A DNA stretch of 36,292 bases from Salinivirgaceae bacterium (GTDB lineage Bacteria; Bacteroidota; Bacteroidia; Bacteroidales; SZUA-534), in the NCBI GenBank assembly GCA_016284875.1, contig JAEEPS010000026.1, positions 1 through 36,292 on the forward strand, read 5' to 3'. Below, piece by piece: positions 20,981 to 30,300 of this stretch. Below the pieces are notes generated by a model that worked only from the letters and a program-made list of their open reading frames with translations, did not search any database and was not told the origin of the DNA. The translations under genes were made by a program, and so were the position numbers. How positions within the stretch are numbered: the first letter of the stretch is position 1; every line of letters begins with the position of its first letter.

Positions 20981-23731
20981 ATGTTTTCTTCGTCTGAAAG
21001 CATACTTTTACGGCGTTTAAACATCAGCAATTTGAAAAATATTCTTCTGACACTGACTGTTCTTCTGTTTCTGACAGCCGCTGCCAATGCGCAAAAACTC
21101 AGCGCCAAGGCCGACTTTGAGTGTCAGGGGCGGCCATTGACCGAATTTTTGGACAAGGCCGAAGCCACAGCCGGTGTGCGATTCTTCTACAAAGACAATT
21201 GGGTGAACAGCATCACCATTCCGACTGCGACCAAAGGAAAAGAAGTTAAATGGGTTATTGACAATGCGATAGCGGCTTACGGACTTACCTATATCATTTT
21301 TCAGGAACGCAACATCATCTTTATTCCGCAAGGATTCACCGTTGACAACGACAAACTGACCGAAGGCATGGTCGGCTATGTGAAAGTGATTGGAAATCTG
21401 ATGGAAAAGGGCCGTTACAAAGAGAACAAGGTTGAAGGCATTGTGCGCGAAGGCAAGACCGAAACGCCGATTACGGGCGCTGTGATTCAGGATAAGAAAC
21501 ACAAACTGGCTACTACATCCGATGTCAACGGCCACTACGAACTGATGCTCCCCGCCGGACAAACAGAGATTGAAGTGTCGTTCATCGGCCTTGAAACTGA
21601 GATAGTTAAGGTTGACGTGCTGAGTCCCGGCAAACTCGATATTGAATTGATGGAAGCATCTATTGCTATTGAAGGCGTGACGGTTACGGCTGCTGGCGGC
21701 AAAAGTCAGGTAAACCGCACGCAGATGGGCGTTGAAGCCATGGATATGCAGACAATCAAGAAGTTACCCGTGCTGATGGGCGAGGCCGACATTGTTCGCA
21801 GTATGACGCTTATGCCGGGCGTGCAGACTGCCGGTGAGATGTCGACAGGGTTCAATGTTCGTGGTGGCAACGTCGACCAGAACCTTGTGCTGCTCAACGA
21901 GGCTCCGGTTTACAACACATCACACATGTTTGGAATGTTCTCGACCTTCCTGCCAAACGCCATCAGCGGCGTGGAATTGTATAAAAGTTCGCAGCCCGCA
22001 AGTTACGGCAACCGCATCTCGTCGGTCATGGATATCAGTCTGAAGAAGGCCGACACCACCAAATTTCACGGCAATGCGGGCATTGGCATTCTGAACAGCA
22101 ATCTTTTCATTGAAGCGCCGATAAAGAATTTCTGCAGTTTCTATATTGGCGGTCGTGCCACCTACTCAAATTGGATTCTGCATAAGTCGCACAATGTCAA
22201 CATAAAAAACAGTTCGACCAACTTTCACGACTTGATTGCAAAAATTGATTTCAACTTGGGTCGCAACCATAAACTTGACATTTTCGGCTATGAGAGCGCC
22301 GACTATTTCAACTATAACAATATCAATAAGTTCGACTATTCGTCATTGATTGGCGGAATGAATTATCGCTGGCTTATTACCCATGCGTTGCAATTCAAAC
22401 TATCGGCAGCCTATTCCGATTATAAATCAACACTTTCCGATTTAACTCAAGAGTCGTTGGCCAGCGATGTGGCCACAGGAATCAACCACATTCGCGGCAA
22501 AGCCGAATTTCTGTTCGATTTGTCGGACCACAATCTGAATTTCGGTATCGAAGGCAACCGTTTGGATATCAATCCAGGAAAGATGACAGCCTACAACGAC
22601 AAATCTTCGGTTGAACCGCTGGAACTTGACCACGAAAAAGGTTTGGAATTTGCGGGCTTTGTGTCTGACAATTACTCAATTAGCGACAATCTGAGTCTGC
22701 TTGTGGGGGTGCGCTACTCATGGTTCAGTAAAGTGGGCAGTTGCACCGAGAACACCTATTCTGACAGCCTGCCTCGAAATCAGAATAGTATCAGAGGTTC
22801 AACCACTTATGCCGATGGCGAGAAGGTAAAACCTTATCAGGGGCTTGAGCCGAGAATCGGTTTGCGATACAAACTCAGTCCTACCAGTTCAATAAAGGCA
22901 TCATATAGTTATACCCGCCAGTATCAGCAACTTATAACCGAGAGCACATCGGCCATGCCGTCGGATTATTGGAAAATGGCCGATGGCAACATCGAACCAC
23001 TGAATTGCCAGCAAGTTTCGGCAGGATTTTTTACAACTGTTGTTGATGAAATTTTCGATTTGTCGGCAGAAATCTATTACAAAATGATTGAAAATCAATT
23101 TGATTATAAAAATGGCGCGGTAATGAGCATGAACAGAGCCGTTGAGCAGGATGTTCTGCAAGGAGAGTCTCGTTCATACGGTCTGGAGTTGATGGTCAAG
23201 AAAAACATCGGCGACCTGACAGGATGGATTAGTTACACGCTGTCGAACACCGAGATTAAAGTTGACGGCCAGTTCGATGAAGAAAAAATCAACAGAGGCG
23301 AATACTACAAGGCCTCGACGCACCATCTGCATGACTTGAGCGTGACGGCTAGTTATCAGATTACGCGTCGTTGGAATGCTTCGGCCAATTTTGTGTTCAC
23401 AAGCGGAAGGCCGGCCACATACCCCGAATACAAGTATCAGATACAAGGAATGGAAGTTGTGAATTTTTCTGACCGCAATAAGTATTATCTGCCTGCCTAT
23501 CATAGGCTTGACCTTTCGGCCACCTACGATGGTTTCATGAATAAGAAGAAGAAAATCCACCCGTCGCTGACATTCGCGCTCTACAACGCTTATGGTCATA
23601 AGAATGTCTATTCGGTTTATTATAAGAAAGATAAGCCGTCGGCTGAAAACAAATACAATTCCTACGGACTTTATAAACTGGCGATTATCGGCGTGCCGAT
23701 TCCATCCATAACCCTCAATTTGAAATTCTGA
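20981..23731 (+). CDS. TonB-dependent outer-membrane receptor with STN and carboxypeptidase-like domains
   Basis: This 916-aa outer-membrane protein imports an unknown ligand using TonB energy. It has a long N-region and signal peptide (about 1-37, cut near ANA/QKL), an STN domain (about 45-115, containing LTEFLDKAEATAGVRFFY), a carboxypeptidase-regulatory-like beta sandwich (about 150-225, EGIVREGKTETPITGAVI), a plug (about 235-355, with TGFNVRGGNVDQNLVLLNEAPV) and a beta barrel to the C-terminus, which ends in Phe (LNLKF). STN domains can signal to FecR-type anti-sigma factors, but no sigma/anti-sigma pair is present here. It heads a four-gene operon with gaps of 2-4 bases; the next gene is a DUF4249 lipoprotein, a known partner of this receptor subclass. 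No convincing TAnnTTTG promoter was seen in the 123-base spacer upstream. Confidence 0.92.
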   Translation: MFSSSESILLRRLNISNLKNILLTLTVLLFLTAAANAQKLSAKADFECQGRPLTEFLDKAEATAGVRFFYKDNWVNSITIPTATKGKEVKWVIDNAIAAYGLTYIIFQERNIIFIPQGFTVDNDKLTEGMVGYVKVIGNLMEKGRYKENKVEGIVREGKTETPITGAVIQDKKHKLATTSDVNGHYELMLPAGQTEIEVSFIGLETEIVKVDVLSPGKLDIELMEASIAIEGVTVTAAGGKSQVNRTQMGVEAMDMQTIKKLPVLMGEADIVRSMTLMPGVQTAGEMSTGFNVRGGNVDQNLVLLNEAPVYNTSHMFGMFSTFLPNAISGVELYKSSQPASYGNRISSVMDISLKKADTTKFHGNAGIGILNSNLFIEAPIKNFCSFYIGGRATYSNWILHKSHNVNIKNSSTNFHDLIAKIDFNLGRNHKLDIFGYESADYFNYNNINKFDYSSLIGGMNYRWLITHALQFKLSAAYSDYKSTLSDLTQESLASDVATGINHIRGKAEFLFDLSDHNLNFGIEGNRLDINPGKMTAYNDKSSVEPLELDHEKGLEFAGFVSDNYSISDNLSLLVGVRYSWFSKVGSCTENTYSDSLPRNQNSIRGSTTYADGEKVKPYQGLEPRIGLRYKLSPTSSIKASYSYTRQYQQLITESTSAMPSDYWKMADGNIEPLNCQQVSAGFFTTVVDEIFDLSAEIYYKMIENQFDYKNGAVMSMNRAVEQDVLQGESRSYGLELMVKKNIGDLTGWISYTLSNTEIKVDGQFDEEKINRGEYYKASTHHLHDLSVTASYQITRRWNASANFVFTSGRPATYPEYKYQIQGMEVVNFSDRNKYYLPAYHRLDLSATYDGFMNKKKKIHPSLTFALYNAYGHKNVYSVYYKKDKPSAENKYNSYGLYKLAIIGVPIPSITLNLKF

Positions 23732-23733
23732 TT

Positions 23734-24804
23734 ATGAGATATTTAAAGATACTAATCGCCGTTGTTCTTCTTGCCAGTTGCGAGGAATATTTCCAACCAA
23801 ATGTTGATGTGTCGGAAACGGCCTACGTGTTCGACGGAATGATAACTGACCAGCCGGGGCCTTATCGCGTAAGAATCACTCGTTCAACGGGGTACAACAA
23901 TAACAGCATCGAGGATGTTGTAACTGATGCCAAAGTGATTATTGAATGTAACGATGGAAAAACATACAAAATGACAATTGACAACGATGGCAATTATTTA
24001 AGTGATTCGTCGATGTTTGTGGGTGAGCCCGGAAAAACTTACAGATTGTATGCGACCAATGTCGACGGCAAAACATTCACATCGTCATGGGAAATGTTGC
24101 TTCCTTGTCCGGAAATCGAGCAAGTGTCAGGCCTTTATTACGAAACAAAGAAAATTGTTAAGAACGGGACCAATTATTACGATGAAATAGATATGGGAAT
24201 CTGCGCTACAAATACAACCGATGCCGCCGGGTTCACTCCCTATTACCGATATGAATGCAAAGTCGTATTGCAGACACGCCAGCATTATCCGGGTTCAGTA
24301 CCAATTGAGCGCTATGTCTATCGTCCATTAGACCTCAAAGACAACCTGTTTCTTGCCGACGCTGGCAATTATGGCAATAACAAAATTGTTGCAAACCAAC
24401 TATATAAGACGACTGATGCAGCAATGAAAGGTGGAATAGGAGGATTAGTTCTTGGCATGGAAGAGTTTGAAGTTTACGACCGTGGAGAGTTTATCCGCGT
24501 CACGCAATATTCGTTGACCGAAAAACAGTATAAATTCTGGAAAGCGGTTAAAGACCAGCAGGAGAACACCAAGTATTTTTTCGGAAAACTTGAGAATCAG
24601 CCAATTGGAAATATGACTTGCGAGTCGGGCGACAAGGCATTTGGTTACTTCTGTGCTTCGGCAGTAAAACAGAATATCTGCGCGTTGAGTCTGAAAGAGA
24701 AGCAAAAAGTTGTAGTAAGGTACGATATCGATTATTTCCCTGATACTGATACTGTTGCAGTATATGAGCAAACACAGGATTTCACCATACCATTCGAGAA
24801 TTAG
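23734..24804 (+). CDS. DUF4249 lipoprotein, receptor partner
   Basis: This 356-aa protein starts 2 bases after the receptor stop. The lipobox is LLASC with the lipidated Cys at residue 16; the acidic EE directly after it resembles signals for surface display in Bacteroidota (inference). The domain has the DUF4249 pattern: an N-terminal beta-rich part (residues about 20-115: VFDGMITDQPGPYRVRI, SDSSMFVGEPGKTYRLYA) and a C-terminal part beginning near PCPEIEQV. DUF4249 proteins accompany TonB receptors and probably cap or feed them as SusD does, though the fold is different. The ligand is unknown. The stop lies 4 bases before the next gene's start. Confidence 0.85.
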   Translation: MRYLKILIAVVLLASCEEYFQPNVDVSETAYVFDGMITDQPGPYRVRITRSTGYNNNSIEDVVTDAKVIIECNDGKTYKMTIDNDGNYLSDSSMFVGEPGKTYRLYATNVDGKTFTSSWEMLLPCPEIEQVSGLYYETKKIVKNGTNYYDEIDMGICATNTTDAAGFTPYYRYECKVVLQTRQHYPGSVPIERYVYRPLDLKDNLFLADAGNYGNNKIVANQLYKTTDAAMKGGIGGLVLGMEEFEVYDRGEFIRVTQYSLTEKQYKFWKAVKDQQENTKYFFGKLENQPIGNMTCESGDKAFGYFCASAVKQNICALSLKEKQKVVVRYDIDYFPDTDTVAVYEQTQDFTIPFEN

Positions 24805-24808
24805 CGCA

Positions 24809-26446
24809 ATGATTATCAGAATATTATCCATATTATTTGTTTTGACTGCAACCATAGGGGCACAGGCGCAGAAACTGACTGAAGACAACCCCATTTGGCT
24901 TAAAACCGACCGCAGCAGTTACATTTCGGGCGACGATGCGCTTTTCTGTTTGTTCCTTCACGAAGGAATTACCAGCGACACAATGCCGGGAAACGATATT
25001 TTTATTGATGTGGCTGATGTTGAAAATCATTGGGTTACAGGCTCAATTGTCAAACAATCTGGCGGAATTGCCTCCGGGATGATGAACCTGCCCGACACGC
25101 TCAAGACCGGCTATTACAGGCTTCGTGCATACACTTGTTTCCCAAACACTGACAATCATTTTTGCAGTTGCGAGTTTTTCGTCTGCAATCGTTTCGACAA
25201 AGAGCCACAATTAGTTATGCGAAGCCAACAATCAAAAGTCAATCGCAAATCGGCAAGCAAGATAATCGGCATAGCCAAGTCAGATTTTGCTGCACATGAA
25301 AAGATTGATATTTCACTTAACACTCCCGATTCGGTTTCGGCAATGGTGCGAATTGTTGGTAAAAAGCAATGGGACAATGAGTTGGAACCTGTTTTCGGTA
25401 AGGGTATGCAGTACAATCAAGCCGAAGGGTACACGTCGCTCACCCCATACGATGGCATTTTGGTTTCCGGCGCTGTGACCGATTCGGTTTCGGGCACGCC
25501 AATTGATAATGCTATTGTGCTTATTTCGCTGCAAGACAGCATTATCCGTTTGAAATACGACATCACCGACGGCGAAGGCTCGTTCTGCGTTCTGCTGCAC
25601 AATTATTATGGTCAGCAGGAAGTGTTTGTGAGCGCGTTCAACCGGCAGATGGAACCGCTGAGCAGCGCGCGAATCACGCTCCGCAACCAGTTTGGCTTCA
25701 CCATAACCGGACAATCCAACAACGAAACAGTTCTGCCGGAAGTTGACAGTGCTGAACTAGATAAGGCTTTGATTGCCAAAGCGTTCGAGATACAACAGTT
25801 TGCACCTGTTGGAATCGACAACCGTCCTGCTGAATTGCTCGACCATTTTGTTTTGGGCGAACCTCGTCAGTCAGTTCTTACTGAAGATTTTGTGGAACTC
25901 AATGATTTCCGTGAGATTACGCGTGAGATTACGCCGTTTATTCGTATGCGTAAAGGTAAGAACGGCGAACCCGAACTGCGCGTTGTTTCTGACAACGGCA
26001 ATGTCTCCTCCAATCCGCTTCTGCTTGTCGATGGTGTGCCGCTGACCGACCTTAACAAGTTGATTGGCAAAGGCAGTACTGTCGTAAAACGTGTTGATAC
26101 TCAGAATAAACCGCGTCATTTGGGCAACATCAGTTTCGGCAGTGGTATTGTGGCTGTCTGGACTCACAAAATCGATTTTTGGGAAAACTGCCATGTGCCA
26201 GGCACTTATCGGTTTGTGGTTCAGGGATTTCAGCAGCCAGTTGCGCAGCCTGAAGCGAAGCCGTCGAAAGACCGGCTGCCCGATTTGCGGCAAACCGTCT
26301 ATTGGAATCCGAAGGTGAACACATCCTCGCAGAAAAGCATCAGCGCAACGATGTCGGACGAGACGGGCGAGTTTGTGATTGAGTTTTTCGGCATCGGGCG
26401 CGATGGAACAATCTTCAGTGACTTCAAGCAAATCAACGTCAGATAG
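24809..26446 (+). CDS. Secreted MG2-like / plug-like protein without a barrel
   Basis: This 545-aa protein has a signal peptide (residues 1-21, ending GAQA) and an MG2-type macroglobulin-like domain (about 26-125: NPIWLKTDRSSYISGDDALF, TGYYRLRAYT). A carboxypeptidase-regulatory-like sandwich follows (about 215-300: VSGAVTDSVSGTPIDNAIVL). Next comes a stretch resembling a TonB plug (about 395-460: NPLLLVDGVPLTDL, then FGSGIVAVWTHK), and a last beta domain (TVYWNPKV, ISATMSDETGEFVIEFFG). There is no beta barrel. Such MG/plug hybrids occur in Bacteroidota and are poorly characterised. Operon position suggests it works with the receptor and lipoprotein at the outer membrane. I start at the ATG at 24809, directly before the signal peptide; an in-frame ATG at 24755 would overlap the upstream gene by 50 bases. 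Confidence 0.75.
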   Translation: MIIRILSILFVLTATIGAQAQKLTEDNPIWLKTDRSSYISGDDALFCLFLHEGITSDTMPGNDIFIDVADVENHWVTGSIVKQSGGIASGMMNLPDTLKTGYYRLRAYTCFPNTDNHFCSCEFFVCNRFDKEPQLVMRSQQSKVNRKSASKIIGIAKSDFAAHEKIDISLNTPDSVSAMVRIVGKKQWDNELEPVFGKGMQYNQAEGYTSLTPYDGILVSGAVTDSVSGTPIDNAIVLISLQDSIIRLKYDITDGEGSFCVLLHNYYGQQEVFVSAFNRQMEPLSSARITLRNQFGFTITGQSNNETVLPEVDSAELDKALIAKAFEIQQFAPVGIDNRPAELLDHFVLGEPRQSVLTEDFVELNDFREITREITPFIRMRKGKNGEPELRVVSDNGNVSSNPLLLVDGVPLTDLNKLIGKGSTVVKRVDTQNKPRHLGNISFGSGIVAVWTHKIDFWENCHVPGTYRFVVQGFQQPVAQPEAKPSKDRLPDLRQTVYWNPKVNTSSQKSISATMSDETGEFVIEFFGIGRDGTIFSDFKQINVR

Positions 26447-26449
26447 ATT

Positions 26450-27151
26450 ATGAAATACGCTATAAAATACATATTGACAGCCGTTTGCATCGCCTTGGCA
26501 GTAACCGTTAGTGCCCAGGGCAAAATGACGAAAAAATCGGCCATACAGCACATTACAGGCGAGCCGTTTGTGCACTATTACGCCACAATCGATGGTGTGC
26601 CGTTTTATTTGGGCGACTGGCTGACCGGTAGCGTAACCATGAAAAGCGGTGAGACGTACGATGGATTGCAACTGCGCTACGATTGTTTTAAAGACGACCT
26701 TATTTATCAGAACAATCTGACTAACAGTGTAATAATCATTGACAAGAAATCAATTGCGCAGTTCACTCTAACCCATCCGCACCAGGGAAAAGTTGAAACG
26801 TTCAAACCCGTTGTGAATAAGAATCTTAATGAACAAAACGGGCGTTATTTTGCCATCATTCTCGAAGACAGCATTTCAGTTATTAAAAAATGCGAAGCCT
26901 TAGAGAAAAAATATGGCAATGTCAATCTGACATTGAAAAAAACAGGTGAATTTGTGCATAAAACGCATCGCTACACATGGAATGGCAAGGATTTGAAGGC
27001 TGTTCCCAGATACCGCCGCTTGCTTCTTCGCCAATATCCCGAGTACAAGGACGCACTTCGTAAGTTCTTCTTCCATAATCATATCCGCATGAAGAACGAC
27101 GACGATGTACGATTGCTCTATCAGGAGATTAATAGGTTAATGGGAGAGTAG
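26450..27151 (+). CDS. Small secreted protein of unknown function, last gene of the TonB operon
   Basis: This 233-aa protein starts 3 bases after the previous stop. It has a signal peptide (residues 1-22, ending VSAQ) and then a region with the pattern D-W-L-x-G-S-V-x-M-K-S-G-x-x-Y-D-G-L-x-L-R-Y-D (about 57-80), which I have a sense of as recurring in small secreted Bacteroidota proteins but cannot name. The C-terminal 70 residues are Lys/Arg-rich and probably helical (RYRRLLLRQYPEYKDALRKFF). No catalytic motif is visible. Spacing makes it part of the receptor / DUF4249 / MG-plug operon. No terminator was found in the 149 bases that follow. Confidence 0.75.
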   Translation: MKYAIKYILTAVCIALAVTVSAQGKMTKKSAIQHITGEPFVHYYATIDGVPFYLGDWLTGSVTMKSGETYDGLQLRYDCFKDDLIYQNNLTNSVIIIDKKSIAQFTLTHPHQGKVETFKPVVNKNLNEQNGRYFAIILEDSISVIKKCEALEKKYGNVNLTLKKTGEFVHKTHRYTWNGKDLKAVPRYRRLLLRQYPEYKDALRKFFFHNHIRMKNDDDVRLLYQEINRLMGE

Positions 27152-27300
27152 CTCGTTCCGCCTTTTTTGCCTCCGTTCAATCTCCTTTTGTCAAAAAACA
27201 TTCTGTTTTACGATTTTTAATTCTTACCTTTACTTGTTTTAAAATGCGACTAAAGCGTTTTGCTGTGTTGTAATAATCTGAAAATTAAAATAATATACGT

Positions 27301-30300
27301 ATGAAACGACTCTTTTCAATTGCAATTGCCGCAATGCTTGTCGGGCAGGCATGGGCACAGACAACATTTACCTCAAATGGTTTGAAGTTCACAGTAACTG
27401 ACAATGTAAACAAAACTGTTTCTGTCAGTATAGACGAAAACAATGCCCGAGCTACGGTTAATATTCCTTCAACTATTAGCTATGGCAATGAAGATTACAC
27501 AGTTACAAGCATTGCCGACTATGCATTTCAAGGTTGGACCATAACGTCGGTTGTCATTCCCAACACAGTTATAAGCATCGGCAAAAACGCGTTCGACGAA
27601 TGTATAGCTCTGACCTCCATAACCATCGGCAATTCGGTTGAAACCATTGGCGATTTCGCATTTATAAGTTGTGCGATGACTTCTATAACCATTCCAAACT
27701 CGGTAATATCGATTGGCGATCGAGCCTTCCTTGAGTGCACAGCAATGACCACAATATCTATCGGTAGCTCGGTGGCTAGCATTGGTGATTTAGCTTTTGG
27801 TTTTTGTAGCAAACTGACGGAGATAAGCGTAGATAGCGACAACACATCTTTTGCGTCGGAAAATGGAGTGTTGTTCAACAAAGATAAAACAACGCTGATT
27901 TGTTGCCCCTCTGGCAAAACAGGCTCATATTCAATTCCTGGCACCGTTACAACCATCGGCAGATGTGGGTTCTACGATTGTCGAGAACTAACCGAGGTAA
28001 CACTCACTGATGCGGTTACGGCTATTGGCGAATTTGCGTTCGAGAGATGCGCATTGCTTACAATAACCATTCCAAAAGATGTCGAGACTATGGGCTATAA
28101 TACCTTCCGTTATTGCGATAATATAATAATCGCTTGTATTGTTGCAGAAAAGCCCGATGGTTGGTATGATAATTGGAATCCAGAAGGCAGACCTGTTGTA
28201 TGGGGATATAAACCATTGCATTATGAAATCACAAGCGATACAACAGTGCAGGTTGTGCAGTCAAACGATTATAAAACAATGACAGGTGTCTTGATACCCG
28301 AAACTGTTGAAATTGAAGGAACAACATATACAGTTACAAGCATTGGCGCAGATGCATTCAGATATTGTGATAATCTTGAAACGCTTAATTTCCCCAAATC
28401 TGTTACGGAAATAGGAAGTAATGCGTTGTACGGGTGTAGTGGTCTGACGGAAATAAATGTGTATGGTGACAACCAAACCTATTCTTCGGTTGATGGAGTG
28501 CTATTCAACAAAGACAAAACAGTAATAATTCGTTGTCCAGAAAATAGAACTGACACATCATACACTATTCCAAATACTGTTACCGACATTCAAAATGGCG
28601 CATTTGGTCATTGCCGTAATCTGACAGAGATTAACATACCAAATAGCGTTAAGCATATTGGCAATTTTGCATTTAGTGATTGTACCAGTCTGAAGGGAAT
28701 AACTATTCCCGAAGGCATTACAACAATTGAAGGACAAACATTTGAGGGTTGCACTAGTCTTTCATCTGTAACAATACCTCAAAGCGTTACTGAAATCGAT
28801 TTCCAGGCATTCGCATCCTGCACAAGTTTGGAATCCATAACCATTCCCTCAAGTGTTATAAAAATCGCAAGTAACGCGTTCAGGGAATGTGATAATCTGA
28901 CTAGTATGAATCTTGTTAATAGCAATTATTATTCGTTTGAGAACCAAACGCTTTTCAACAAAGATAAAACAGAATTAATATGTTATATGAATAGTGCGGT
29001 AACCGAAGAATATGCCATTCCCAATACGGTTACGCGTATCGGTGATTTTGCGTTTGTCCTAACTGGAATATCATCGGTTACCATACCAGAGTCGGTGACA
29101 AGTATCGGCTCTTTCGCATTTTCGCACTGCTATAATTTGACATCCATTACCATTCCTAATTCTGTGACTGATATTGAAAACGATGCGATTTATGATTGCG
29201 AAAACTTGGAATCAGTTATTCTTCCTGAATCGGTTAAGCACCTTGGCGGCAATTTCGACGGATGCGAGAAACTTGTTTTTAATGAGTTCGATAACGCCTA
29301 CTATCTGGGAACAGTCGACAATCCCTATTTTGCTCTAATTAAGGCCAAATCAACCGACATTACATCTTGCAGTATTAATGGTAATTGCAAAATAATTGCA
29401 GACGATGCTTTTGAAAACTGCAATAAACTGACAACTATAAAAATACCAGAATCAGTAACAATCATCGGTCAAAATGCATTTGCCAATTGTAGTGTTTTGG
29501 AGTATAACGAGTATGATAACGCTTTCTATTTGGGAAATAACGAAACACAATATTTAATGCTTGTTAAAGCAAAATCTAAAGACATTACATCGTGTGAGAT
29601 TAACGGTGATTGCCAGATTATTGGAGAACATGCGTTTGATGGGTGCAGTCAGCTTTCATCAATAACCATCCCGGAATCAGTAACCAGTATTGGTAACCAT
29701 GCTTTTTATGATTGCAGCAAACTAACAACAATAAGCATTCCTAATTCGGTAACATACATCGGCGATTATGCGTTTTATGGTTGTTCTGGTTTGCAATTAG
29801 TCTCTATTCCGCAATCTGTAACGGGCATAGGAGAATATGCATTTATGTTTTGCAGCAATCTGGTAGCAGTGTCCGTACCCAAGAATGTGACAAGTATGGG
29901 AGAACATGTATTCAGATATTGTAGCAACCTGACTTTGTATTGCGGAGCCGAATCGAAACCAAGTGGCTGGAGTGAGAAATGGAATTCTAGTAACAGACCA
30001 GTTGTTTGGAACTTAGGGGCAAATGTATGGTTGTATACTGTAAATGTTAAAACAAACAATAACGCGTATGGTAGCGTCAGTGGCGGCGGTATTGTAGCTA
30101 ACGGCTCAACTACAAAAATAACAGCCACACCAGCAACAGGTTACAAGTTTGTAAGGTGGAGCAATGGGTTGACAAACGCCACCGCGACAATTACAGTGAC
30201 AAAGGACACTACTCTTACTGCTGAATTTGCAATAAAAACATACACGGTTTCAGTGGCTGCCAATAACAGCTCGTATGGCACGGTCGGTGGCGGCGGAATC

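Noticed and set aside
24755..24808. An upstream ATG for the MG/plug-like protein
   Set aside because: It would place 18 polar residues before the signal peptide and overlap the DUF4249 gene by 50 bases; the ATG at 24809 fits both the operon spacing and export.
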